From Cryptomeria japonica (lineage: Eukaryota > Streptophyta > Pinopsida > Cupressales > Cupressaceae): a stretch of 64,000 bases of DNA. Below, piece after piece: positions 13,662-23,849 of the stretch (within the stretch, counting starts at the first letter, position 1; every line of letters starts with the position of its first letter). The stretch covers positions 217,692,997 through 217,756,996 of the forward strand of contig NC_081406.1 of assembly GCF_030272615.1 (NCBI RefSeq). Direction: 5' to 3'. Position numbers and translations under genes: made by a program. The notes beneath the pieces were generated by a model. It saw only the letters and a list, made by a program, of their open reading frames with translations, did no database searches and had not been told where the DNA came from.

Positions 13662-13663
<2 letters not shown>

Positions 13664-13687
13664 TATAAAAATGCATCTTTGCACACA

Positions 13688-13712
13688 ATATATATATATA
13701 TATATATATATA
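13688..13712. repeat. (AT)n microsatellite, about 12 units
   Basis: An uninterrupted AT run 27 bp after the AC run. Confidence 0.97.
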
Positions 13713-13796
13713 AACAAAATATTCCACATCATATTAAGTGGTTTAAAAAAAATTGTTTTAAAAAAAATGAAACAACAAAAAAAAAAACATATAATG

Positions 13797-14085
13797 GCTC
13801 GGGGTGGGGGAACCGAAGCCTCGACCCCACCCCTGCAGGGAGTGACACTCACACTGTGTCACGACCCACTATGTGGGTCGCAACCCACTGGTGGTCACGG
13901 CCACCCACTGCAACCCCTCCTCCTCTCTGCCAACACCACAATCTACATCGTCTCCCGTGTTTTAATCCCAACGCTGCCTATTAACTCCTTCGCCGCTGAC
14001 GCCACTAACATCCCCATCGCTTTTATTTCCTCTACCGACGTGCATCTCCTCTGCCAACCTTGTACATGCCCTCGGCTATGTTAAT
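13797..14085. other. GC-rich patch with hairpin inside H
   Basis: About 290 bp rich in C and G stand out from the AT-rich surroundings. At 13862-13880 an inverted repeat has 8-bp arms CGACCCAC/GTGGGTCG around TAT, followed by further CCCAC words. It could be the promoter or R region of a long LTR; that is inference. Confidence 0.45.
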
Positions 14086-15383
14086 GACTGCCAACAAAAG
14101 GATAAAATATCAAACCCTAACTTTGGTTAGGGATATAAAGGCAAAGAGAAGATAGATATATTTTTTAAAAAAATATAACCCTAAATAGGGTTAACTCTAT
14201 ACGAAATAAAATATTATAAGGTGGGGGTTTGAAATTTAAAATAAAGTTAAATAAGGAGGGGGGGGGCATTTCAAAAGAAAGAGTTTTATAATAGCTTATT
14301 GAGAGTTATTTTAATATAAGAGGGAATTTAATTTTTTAAAAGAGGATAATTTGTATTAATGAAATTATAGCAAGGGGGAAATTGTATTTAAGAAGAAATT
14401 GATTATTTTGAAATTTGGTGACCTATATAGTGATGTGTAAATTTAAAAGGGTTTATAACTTAATAATGGTATTTTAGTGGTTTAGGATGTAAATGATTAT
14501 TTAAATCTTTAAGGGGGATTAGTTATCAATAACGGAAGATTTATTTTCTAGGCAAAATTATTAATGATTTAGTTATTTTAATGACATTTAGGGTCCTTCC
14601 ATTTATTTCCTCAATTAATTAATATTAATAAAATGAATTTGTATTAATATATATTTTATGGATGTTGAAATTATTTAAATATTATAAGGAAATAATATTA
14701 ACTCTAAATATAATCAAAATTGGAGATTTCAATTGGGTGAATTAATTAATTACTAAATTTGTGTTGACTTTATAGAATATTTGATTCAGCTTTAATTAAT
14801 GGGAAGTTTAGTAAATGTTAAGTAATTGAAATATAATTTATTAGGAATTATATTCAAGATTAATTGGATGGATTTCAACACTTACATATGATTGGATTAA
14901 TTTGATTATTAAATCTCTTAGGAGCTTGGAAAAAGTTCTAAGCCTCCTAGCTAAATAAAATAATTTATCGCTCGCATTAGAGACCCCTTTAAATTGACAT
15001 TTAGGATATCCTTTTAGTGAAACTAATTGAACTATCACATCTAAACATTACATAAATCCCAACTAAACAAAAAATTGTTGCATTTTTCCCCAAAAGTTTG
15101 GGCATCGCACAATGATCCTTCATAGCATCTTCCTCATCAATGTTCTAATTTTGCAATTGATCACAAAGTTCCCTTCTCTTAACCTTAACAACTGAAAGAT
15201 TTCCTTCCAATGAAATGATGTGTTCATGAGCTTGCTTCAATTCATTTTTTAGTTTATTTGTTCTCCATCAGCTGATTGTCAAGATCCTCCAGAGCAAGTC
15301 TAAGTTTGTTGTTGTAGACCGATTTCCATTGATTCCAAATTTTGGATCTTCCTCAAGTGGTTAAACTTCATCTAAGGAACCAA

Positions 15384-15395
15384 GCTCTAATACCA
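15384..15395 (-). promoter_or_regulatory. Primer binding site of element A
   Basis: The minus strand reads TGGTATTAGAGC, one base from the TGGTATCAGAGC typical of initiator tRNA-Met priming. It lies 2 bp inside the LTR. Confidence 0.8.
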
Positions 15396-15397
15396 AT

Positions 15398-16401
15398 TGT
15401 TAGAATCCAGGAACACTAAGAGGGGGGTTGAATCAGTGTCCTATCGATAATGCTAGTTTTGAACTTAGTACTTATCAACAGGTTAACAGTAAATAAAATT
15501 AAAGTACATATACCGAATAACACATAGAAAGGAAACACGATAACACCAAGATTTATACATGGAAAACCCTACAAAGGGAAAAACCATGGTAGGTTTGATA
15601 CCCACAATATCTATATACTTGATCAAGGTATACAAATATTACATGAGAGGGTCTGCACATGCAAAATGGCCAACTGCATAGAGCTCACTGCTCAAACACA
15701 AAATAAGAAGTCTCCCTGACTTACAATATATTAGAAAGTGTTTACAACTGAAAATGAACTTATAAATTGCATCTAATCATGTTGGATAAGTTCTGGTGAA
15801 TGCTCTGATAACCTTCTCTATGTACCAGTTTGTTCATGCTTTGTTCTGCTACCAGTTATGTTGTGCACGTGAAACTGCATACATACGCTTGTAGTCGCTG
15901 ACCAAAACACTCATTGAAAAATATTCGCAACCAATAATTTGCATTCCATCACACATTTGATCTATCACTAAAGTGATCTTCTTAAATATCATTCTGTCTT
16001 TACCATGTCAGCTTCAATAAGAAATAAAAACATGTCAGCTATTGGAACATAATGAAATCCAAACATAAATCTAATGACCATGTCGGCCATCACACGTTAC
16101 CACAAAATCCATGAAAGAAATAATCAGGATCAAAATATTTCCTAACTGGGTCCTATCCATTATCAGGTTCCATATACACATTACCGAGATCTGGACATGT
16201 TACTGGGATTAGGACTTAGTCAAGTATGAAGTGAATGTTGGTACCGATGCTAGTGTAAAGCAATGTGAATACCAATACCAGTTAAGTGCAATGAATGTCA
16301 GTTAACCAAACAATGAAACCGTTTACCCTAAGATGATGAGATGCCATCAATGACAACCCAAAATGCCATTAACCTTGTCGAATGAGTGTCAATTGCCAAC
16401 A
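15398..16401 (-). repeat. 5' LTR of element A (1004 bp)
   Basis: On the minus strand it starts TGTTGGCAATTGACACTC (right end, 16401) and ends near 15398 with a C-rich block, CTCTTAGTGTTC and ...TCTAACA, the same ending as B. The GGTTTTTCC-type U5 block is at 15560-15594. It is similar to but clearly diverged from the LTRs of B. Confidence 0.8.
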
Positions 16402-16935
16402 ATTGATAGTAGCCACATTATGTTTATAAGGAGGAGGCAATGATCTCAGCACTTTAGAAACAATTTCATCTTCTTCAAGGGTTCCACTGGCACATCTGAT
16501 ACCTAATACAAGGTCATTCAACTTATCCATAAAGGTATTTATGTTCTCATCTTCTCCCATCTTCAGTATCTCATATTTCCCTTTGAAACTCTACAACTTA
16601 GCAACTTTCACTTGTTTATCTCCTTCATACAGGGTCTCAAGCTTCTCCCAGATCTCATGTGTGGTTTGAAGTCCCATTACATTTATTATCTCTGAATCAG
16701 TAAGGGTACTCAATAGTGCTTCCTTCCCTCTAATGTTATGTTCAGCTTCATTGATCTCATCAGTAGTAACTAGTCCATTTAGAGGAGCAGAATAGGCATT
16801 CTTTGCAATCTTCTAGTAATATTCTCCAAGACATCTCAAGTGCACTTCCATGCAATTATTCCATATAGCATAGTTACTTCCATCAAATCTCAGACTCTCC
16901 TTCTTAAAGATAACACCTCCACTTCTAGTTACCAT
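16402..16935 (-). pseudogene. Copia gag N-terminus of element G
   Basis: It starts at ATG 16933-16935 (MVTRSGGVIFKKESLRFDG), 42 bp beyond the primer site. It reads SNYAIWNNCMEVHLR, then LSTLTDSEIINVMGLQTTHE-IWEKLETLYEGD, then EDENINTFMDKLNDLV and EIVSKVLRSLPPPYKHNVATI. These are the standard copia gag blocks (DUF4219/UBN2-type: FDGSNY-W, IW-L---Y, LP--Y). Stops replace residues after GEYY and VAKL; the latter is a TAG. The frame is cut by insertion of A, so no zinc knuckle or pol is in this window. Gag would form the particle shell in the cytoplasm. Confidence 0.85.
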
Positions 16936-16977
16936 CTCATATCTCCTCAATCAGTTAAGATTCTTTAGGAGAATCTA

Positions 16978-16989
16978 GCTTTTATACCA
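16978..16989 (-). promoter_or_regulatory. Primer binding site of element G
   Basis: The minus strand reads TGGTATAAAAGC, the initiator-Met type with two changes, 2 bp inside the LTR end CCAACA. Confidence 0.7.
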
Positions 16990-17177
16990 ATTGTTGGCAA
17001 CAACAAGGAAAACTAAGAGGGGGGCTGAATCAGTTCTCACTGGATCTAAAAACTTAATAAACAATATATATCTGATAAACTGTAGCAATAACAAAGATAA
17101 GAAAATTCATAACACAACACACAACACCAAGATTTTGATGTGTAAAACACGGTTAAAGGAAAAACCATGGTGGGAAC

Positions 17178-17945
17178 TATTGGCAAATGCACACTCTAAT
17201 GAGAAATTGTAGGTGATTGAAGGTATTGTCATTGATGGCAACCTTACAATCATGTGATACCGATAGGCACTGACACCGACAGATTCTACACTGGCACACA
17301 GTTAACCGGCACCAAAAAGGAAGTTTACCGGCACCCTGGCCGACAGGAATTTTGTGTAAATGTATTTTGTATTTAATTGTAAAAAATTTTGTAAGCCAAC
17401 TTGGCATATTGTAATATGACTCATATAAGTATGAGATCATTGTAGATCATTTAGTAGAAGAGGAAAATAGGAAGGATTAATGCAGACCTAATATGTGAAT
17501 TGTAAGGCAGATATTGGATAAGGGTTTATGTATATTACAGAGCTTAAACCGGTACTGAATTTGGCATAGTAGGTGTTGATCTGAAGCAGTACAAGACATT
17601 GGATTTGTATAATCCATTTTTGTAAGTCAGTGAGCTCTAGGAACTTGGCCTTCCTGCATGTCCAGGCCCCTATTGTAAACAGTAATATTCCCTTATTGGT
17701 CAGTAAGCGAATATTTTGGGTCACAAATCCCACCGAGGTTTTTCCCACACCGGGTTTCCTCGTTAAAATATTATTTTATGGTGGGAATTTCATGTTGTGG
17801 TTGTTATTCTTATTTACTGCATTAATTTTGGTTTACCGGTACACAGTTTTGAATTGCTTTTCATGTTATAATTTAAGAAAGTTCTTTTACCGGTTAGATA
17901 CTGATTAACCCCCCCCCCCTCTCAGTATCTTTGGGAATCCTAACA
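17178..17945 (+). repeat. 5' LTR of element C
   Basis: It starts TATTGGCAAATGCAC and ends GGAATCCTAACA. It has ACCGAC (17275-17280), GCCGAC (17339-17344), a TATAAGT candidate near 17424, the U5 block at 17729-17760 and an 11-C run before TCTCAGTATC. Confidence 0.9.
17275..17344 (+). promoter_or_regulatory. RCCGAC boxes in U3 of element C
   Basis: ACCGAC 17275-17280 and GCCGAC 17339-17344 lie among near-matching ACCGGC and ACCGAT words, 80-150 bp upstream of TATAAGT. This is the same placement as in B and D. Confidence 0.45.
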
Positions 17946-17947
17946 CT

Positions 17948-17959
17948 TGGTATCAGAGC
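17948..17959 (+). promoter_or_regulatory. Primer binding site of element C
   Basis: TGGTATCAGAGC lies 2 bp after the LTR and is the exact initiator tRNA-Met complement used by most plant copia elements. Confidence 0.92.
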
Positions 17960-18016
17960 TTGGTCCTCTATTTTCAAAAGCCTAACAGATTGAGGAAGAT
18001 CTTGACACCGGTAGAG

Positions 18017-19129
18017 ATGGAAAACTTGAGAAAGCAATTGGAAACAACTCTTTCAGACTATGATGCAGAAAAAGTGAAGAATATCAAACTTGAAGATGAT
18101 CTAAAGGTTGCACAGGATATTATTTGAGGACTTCAAGAAAATTTCACTATAGCAAGAAACAAAAGAAGAGAACTTTGTGAAAAGATGTAGAATGAACTAG
18201 ATGAAAAGGAAACTCTCAATGATCTGGTGAACAAACCAAGACAAGAAAATAGTACAATGAAGAATGAGATGCAGGACATGACTATGAGATTTTGTAAAGA
18301 AATTGAAGATAGAAAGAAGAATGAAGATGACTTGGTTAGAAGACTAAATGATCCTGGAAATGAAAACACAAGACTTAGTCATGAAAATGATATGCTAAAG
18401 ATAGATCTAATTCACTTCGAACATGACAAAATTGAACTCATGAGACAAAAAGATTTCTTAGAAAATGAGTTGGCTACTGAAAATCAACACAAGGAGAAAC
18501 TCAAGAAAAGTTCAGAAGAACTTGATGACATGCTGAAGAATCAAAAACCCAATGGTGATACAAATGGCCTTGGCTTTGAAGTTGGTGAAAGCTCTAGTAC
18601 TGCAAACAATCATGATCATAGCAAACTAGTAAGACAACCTAATGCTTAAAAATTTAATGGGAAATGCTTTAACTATAACAAGTATGGTCATAGAGAAAAT
18701 CAGTGTAGATCTAAAAATTATCAGAACACTAATATACCCACTAGTCAATGTTCTAAATGCAACAAAGTTGGTCATAATTCAGAAAATTGCAGAATGAATG
18801 TAAGATGTTATGTTTGTGGAAGATTTGTACACTTATATAATCAATGCAGAACACATACTAGCATAAGATATGGGAACGCTATTCAGAAAAACAATGTGAC
18901 TTGTTATGCTTGTAACAAGATTGGACATATTGCAAAATTTTGTAGAAGCAAGACATCACTAACAAATAACAATGGACCTAGCCTGAAAGGTAAAGAAAAA
19001 GTTTAAGAGGTAAAGCAAGAATTCTCAAAGCAATGGATCAGAAGGTCAAATCAGAATGTTGATGGGAATATTCCTCCACTGGTAGAACAGAGTATCACTC
19101 CACCGGCAGGAGACTCTTCATCTAACTGA
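18017..19129 (+). pseudogene. Gag of element C, coiled coil plus four zinc knuckles
   Basis: It starts at ATG 18017 (MENLRKQLETTLSDYDAEK) and stays in one frame to TGA 19127-19129, 370 codons. The first 200 residues are a Lys/Glu/Asn-rich coiled coil. A linker GDTNGLGFEVGESS follows, then the knuckles CFNYNKYGHRENQC (second Cys to Tyr), CSKCNKVGHNSENC, CYVCGRFVHLYNQC and CYACNKIGHIAKFC. Premature stops lie at 18127 (TGA), 18188 (TAG where D has CAG) and 18647 (TAA where D has TAC). With those read through, the protein is whole. Gag packages RNA in virus-like particles. The lack of a linked pol means any enzymes would have to come from another element. Confidence 0.85.
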
Positions 19130-19431
19130 AGGAAAATACTTTGGGGGTTTAGCAACAAACTGAAAAACATGCTAATATACCCTCAGTTGATGGTGAGAAG
19201 TTGAATTACTTTTATACAGGAAGATGAGTTAAGTTTGACTTGACTGTCAAGCATTAAATGTGGTAGTTGAAGGAAATAACAATATAAATCAAGTGTTTTG
19301 GCTCTTTTTTATTCACCAAGCATTCAAAATCTTCAAGGAGCATGAAATTCCCGAGTGAAGGCATCCTTAGCATAAAGTGAAGCAGTTCATCCAAGCACTC
19401 ATCCTAAAGGCAGATTGAGGTATTTATAACC

Positions 19432-22400
19432 ATGACATCCTCCTCTGTTCCTGAATTCATTGCAAACCCTATTATTGTAGAAGTTAAATGCCCTAGACCC
19501 GTGTTTAAGATTATTCCCGACATTGCAAAGAAAGATGATACCCTAGGGGCATTCTCTCAAATTCCTAAAGGAGTAGTATATGCTGAAGACCCTAGAATGT
19601 ACATACATTGTCACATAGAAGAACTAGGAGATGAAGAAATCAAGAATATTTATTAGACTATTTTATGTGATGAATCTGGAAACATCAAATCAGAACATAA
19701 GATAGTGGAAACCCTAGGTTTTACTGAAATCCTTAGTATTTTGGATTTTCCCAAGGATGTTATAAGGATTGTGCTAAGCAGAGTGCATGGCAAATTCTTT
19801 TGGTTGGATTCAATTTATAAGATCATGAAAGAGGCACTTAGGGCAGTGACAGGCTTACCCTCCACCGGTAGCAGGCCTGACAAAACTAAGAAGGTCTCTA
19901 ATGACACTGTAACGAACTTAACCGGTGCAACATTTGACAAGAGATCCCTTAGAGTCAATGATGTTAAGGATGAAAATGTCAAATTCATTAGCATGGTACT
20001 TGGCTACAAAGCTACTCATACAAACAGACTAAACTCACTCTCTAGCTTATGTATTAAACGTGCTTATGACTTATTGAACAACAATGCTAAAATTGACATT
20101 TGTGAATGGCTGAAAGATGAACTAATAGAAAAACTAAAGAAAATCAAAGGTGACAAGAAGGGAACCTTCAGATTTGGCAACTTACTTGTAAGCTTAATGT
20201 TGTATATCACCAAGGAAGTACCCGGTACTGGCAGAAAAGACTTTGGATTTGATATACTGGTAGGAAAATAACTATTGAACCTACTGAACAACATGGGAGA
20301 AAATAGAGATAAGAACATCAATGAATATTTCCAAGCATTTAAGGCAAAGATGAAATCTAGAACAAGGTTGTCCCAAGCAATTGTTGACAAATACAAAGAT
20401 GACATATGCTTTGTGGTAAAGAAAGATGAAATTTGGATGGAAGCAATTGTCCCAAGAACTATTTGGGTAACCAAAATGGGATATGAAGCTGATGAGAACA
20501 TAATTGAGACATATGCAAAAGCTCTACTTGAGGCACCAAGAAAACCGGATGAGAAATTCTTTGGCAATGCTGAGATAATTGAAAGTGGTATTCAGTCTAA
20601 GAAAAGAGTAAAGAAAATTGAACAGACGGTGAGGAAGGGCACTAAACAAGCTAAAGCAATTAAGGAAGATGTATTGAAGCAAATTGGTATTAAGGAAAGT
20701 GAGTTGGAAGGACTTCAACTAGAAGCTCATCTTTCACCGGTTGCAACTTCTTCTAAAAGTGACATACCGATTGAATTCAAAAGGGTAGAAAGGAAATGAA
20801 AACCCTCACCGGTACCCTCACCCACACCTAGAAGAACAAGACAAAAGAAAAAGGTAGTTAGGCCTCCATTTAAGAAGTTAACTCCAAAGAAAAAGAAGGA
20901 AAAACAGGTTATTGCTCCACTGGAAAAACTTCTGAATGAAATAACAGAAGATGGAAAATTGAAAAATATTAGCAAGTTGTATAACACACTTTCTACTAAT
21001 GATAAAGAAAGCATAGAGAATAGTGTAATTTTACACTTAGACATATACAAGAAATTTCTGATGGAAACTGTTGATGATATACCCACTGATTTATATAGAA
21101 GACTAGAAGCCAGAAGAGTAGCTATTGTTGAGTTAGATAAAATGAAAAAAATAGAAAAATTACTTGCAGTGCACCCAGTAAACTCACTTGAAGAGATAGA
21201 TCAATTAATCAGTGAAGTCAACCAAATAGTATTTTCAACCGGTCACTGGCAAGTAGCACTAATGGCGGGCATAGTGAATGAAGTTTCTTAAGAAACTGCA
21301 GATTTGTGGGACATCTTCTTTGTTGAAAAGGAGAAACAAAAAGAACTCAAGATACCTAAGACCATCAGGGTATACCAAAAGGACAAGGATAAGGGGAAAG
21401 GTAAGGAAGGTGGACCTTTGAGCCTTAAGATAACTGATAACTTGCCCCCACCTCTTTCTAATACTCCATCGATAGAAACTATTGACAGACAACCGACAAC
21501 TAAGAATATGGAGACTCCTCAAGAGGATACAAATCCTGAGTTGGAAATTTTGTACAGTATGAACATAGATACAGAAGAGGTAAATGTTGTGGTTGACAAA
21601 GAGACAACTAAAGATAAGAAGAATGATATGGCTACTGAGCCACTGGCTGTAGATGATGAGATTAGGGTTAGTGATACTGTAATATAAGCACAAAAAAACC
21701 CACTTAGATAGAGAAATCGGCAAAGGACACCACTGAGAAACAATCAAGAAAACTGGCAATGGACAGTGCAGAGGTGCATACTGAGAAACCGACAGTGCAT
21801 ACTGAGACTTCATTAAAGAAACTACTAGTAGAGAGCACAGAGAAACCCTCTGAGGCACTGATTAAGAAACAAGAACACAAATAGGCTGAGGTATAGGTTC
21901 AAACAAAGACAGTGCCACCGACAATAGCTGAAAAGCCTAAACCTTTGCTAGTAGAAATGCAAACACTGAGTTATTACTACAACCGATAACATAAAGATTG
22001 TGAAAATAGTTGGGCAGACATCTGGTTCTTCAATGATAGAATTTAGACCAACAAACGTGACAGAGGTATTATTAGATTATATTAAGAAAATCACTGAGTG
22101 TAATGCACAAGCCTACAAGGCTATTGATGACACAATTCCTATTCTTAAAATGATAGCACCCAAGTGCATTGTGGGAAGTAAAGATTCCTTAGGTCAACTA
22201 GACACATTGTCTAAATACATCACCGGTAATATTTTGACAGTTGACGAGATAAATGAAGACACATTCAAAGAGAAAATGAATAAGGAGAAAGAAAAATTCT
22301 TTGAGGAAATAGTAAAGAAGAATAAGGAAAAAATGGAGACCTTATTACCATCACTAGGAGAAACAATTTTGGATTTCAAGAAACTATACAGAGATACTTG

Positions 22401-22854
22401 CAAAACTGATATTTCGACAGAAGACATAGATTCAGAGATCAGCAAAACACAAGAAAAAATTAACAATGTTATTGACAATTTAATAGGAACATCAGATCCA
22501 TTTTTGGAAATTGAATAGAACATTGCAGATCTTGAGGAGAAAATTGAGAAGTTAGAAAAAGATAAAGAAAAGATAAAGGTTAAGGCAAAGCATTTAAAAT
22601 ACAAACTAGGTCCTAAACTAGATTACCTCATTTCTTTGAGAAAATAAATTTCTGAGGCTCTGGTTCCTAGACTTAAGACACCGGAAGAGAAAATGCACAT
22701 ACTCACTGGTACAATTCAGAGAACACAAGTGGCATTAAAGGACAACAAAAGGTTCAGTGATAGTCAAAATTTTGCATTGGTAGACATCTATCAGATTGTA
22801 ACCCACCAGTTACAAGGATCTAGGTAGGGACCACACTCCATTGACAGTGAATGA
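19432..22854 (+). pseudogene. ORF2 of element C (unknown function, about 1140 codons)
   Basis: It starts at ATG 19432 (MTSSSVPEFIANPIIVEV) and is followed in one frame except 21690-22000, where the Glu-Lys-Pro region runs in another frame. By comparison with D the natural stop is TGA 22852-22854; TAG at 22825 replaces D's CAG. Residues 1-300 are the conserved domain (VVYAEDPRMYIHCHIEEL, RVHGKFFWLDSIYKIMKEA, GTFRFGNLLVSLMLYITKE). Residues 450-490 hold PSPTPRRTRQKKK and PKKKKEK, a likely nuclear localisation signal. Residues 500-620 are helical (LHLDIYKKFLMETVDD). An acidic EKP-rich linker follows, then a C-terminal coiled coil (residues 860-1110). No signal peptide, membrane segment or catalytic motif is evident. 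Stops are few and several are CAG-to-TAG or CAA-to-TAA. Role unknown. Confidence 0.75.
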
Positions 22855-22870
22855 CAACCTTTGTCATTGA

Positions 22871-23059
22871 TGTCAAAGGGGGAGTAGTGGAGATGAGAAA
22901 AATGATTAGAAGAAAGATATCATCAGCTCAGGGGGAGCACACTTTTTGATCACACAATTTTGGTAAAACAATTTTGGCAAATCATTTTTGGATAACATTT
23001 TTGGATATACAGTTTTGATTTTTCTCATGAGTGTTGCAATCAATGCCAAAGGGGGAGAT
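22871..23059 (+). promoter_or_regulatory. Three polypurine tracts of element C
   Basis: Tracts are at 22871-22887 (GTCAAAGGGGGAGTAG), 22928-22938 (CAGGGGGAGCA) and the LTR-adjacent 23045-23059 (GCCAAAGGGGGAGAT). The first and third follow tcattgatg/atcaatg words. Multiple tracts are a Sirevirus hallmark. Confidence 0.8.
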
Positions 23060-23849
23060 TGTTGGCAAATGCACACTCCAATGAGAAATTGTAGGTGATT
23101 GAAGGTATTTTCATTGATGGCAACCTTACAATCATGTGATATCGATAGGCACCAACACTGGCAGATTCTACACCAACACATAGCTCACCGGCACCGAAAA
23201 GAAAGATTACCGGCACCCTGGCCGACAGGAATTTTGTGTAAATGTATTTTGTATTTAATTGTAAAAACTTTTGTAAGCCAACTTGGCATATTGTAATATG
23301 ACTCATATAAGTATGAGATCATTGTAGATCATTTAGTAGAAGAGAAAAATAGGAAGGATTAATGCAAACCTAATATGCGAATTGTAAGGCAGATATTGGA
23401 TAAGGGTTTATGTATATTGCAGAGCTTAAACTAGTACTGAATATGGCATAGTAGATGCTAATCTGAAGCAGTACAAGACATCGGATTTGTATAATCCATT
23501 TTTGTAAGTTAGTGAGACTTCTTTTGTAACTGAGCAATGAGGTCTAGGCACTTGACCTTCCTGCATGTGCAAGCCCCTATTGTAAACAGTAATATTCCCT
23601 TATTGGCTAGTAAGAGAATATTGTGGGTCACAAATCCCACCGAGGTTTTTCCCACACCAGTTTTCCTCATTAAAATATTGTGTTATGGTGTGTCTTTCAT
23701 GTTGTGGTTGTTATTCTTATTTACTGCATTAATTCTAGTTTACCGGTACACAGTTTTGAATTACTTTTGATGTTGTAATTTAAGAAAGTTCTTTTACCGG
23801 TCAGATACTAATTCACCCCCCTCTCTTAGTATCTTTAGGAATCCTAATA
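23060..23849 (+). repeat. 3' LTR of element C
   Basis: It starts TGTTGGCAAATGCAC and ends GGAATCCTAATA (final CA changed to TA). It is collinear with 17178-17945; some ACCGGC words and small indels differ. Confidence 0.9.

Larger units (their letters stand above)
10584..15109. mobile_element. Element H: 4.5-kb TG...CA insertion, probably a solo LTR
   Basis: It starts TGTGAGGCCCTACCC and ends GGGCATCGCA, flanked by perfect CAATG duplications (10579-10583 and 15110-15114) inside A's gag, whose reading resumes on both sides. I see no internal LTR pair, primer site, polypurine tract or retroelement protein. The simplest reading is a very long solo LTR; a non-autonomous element without ORFs is the alternative. 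It is AT-rich except at 13797-14085 and contains two microsatellites. Short ORFs inside, for example 11002-11340, show no recognisable content. Confidence 0.7.
2875..15329 (-). pseudogene. Gag of element A, zinc-knuckle, in three pieces
   Basis: The pieces in reading order are 15329-15110, 10583-9739 and 2934-2875, separated by H and B. The start is chosen at the ATG of MEIG (15327-15329), the position used by the gag of C and D after the primer site. A long charged coiled coil follows (Lys/Glu/Asn-rich, 10360-10550). Then come zinc knuckles: YFICNKYGHMASQC (first Cys changed to Tyr), CYACSRFGHMDNQC and YYACNKIGHIAKYC. The second knuckle seen in B, C and D seems absent. The reading frame ends at a TAG at 2875-2877, and 2509-2874 is the non-coding spacer before ORF2. 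Gag packages element RNA into particles; this copy is dead. Confidence 0.7.
1..16401 (-). mobile_element. Element A: non-autonomous two-ORF LTR retrotransposon (partial, split)
   Basis: A runs right to left. It has a 5' LTR (15398-16401), a primer binding site, a zinc-knuckle gag and a long second ORF that leaves the window at position 1, so its 3' LTR is not seen. It is in three pieces, 15110-16401, 9739-10583 and 1-2934. B separates gag from ORF2 and H splits gag. No pol domain is visible. Its outer LTR end (CCAACA, 16401) abuts copia G's gag, so A inserted into G. The candidate target-site duplication on this side is ATTGA (16402-16406); the other copy lies outside. A belongs with B by LTR and protein similarity. 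Confidence 0.8.
17178..23849 (+). mobile_element. Element C: complete non-autonomous two-ORF LTR retrotransposon
   Basis: This 6.67-kb element has LTRs of 768 and 790 bp, a perfect initiator-Met primer site, gag, ORF2 and polypurine tracts, flanked by perfect GGAAC duplications (17173-17177 and 23850-23854). It lies inside G's LTR, within the conserved GGTTTTTCC block. Both outer ends read TA instead of TG/CA. C is closest to D, and both ORFs can be followed nearly in single frames. No pol domains exist between gag and the 3' LTR. Confidence 0.9.

Noticed and set aside
13515-14084. Long ORFs on both strands through the AC microsatellite
   Set aside because: They consist of alternating two-residue repeats created by (AC)n and (AT)n; no start context, domain or codon bias supports them.
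20064-20567. 167-codon minus-strand ORF in C
   Set aside because: Shadow of the conserved ORF2 frame; equivalent minus ORFs in D have different lengths and no motif.
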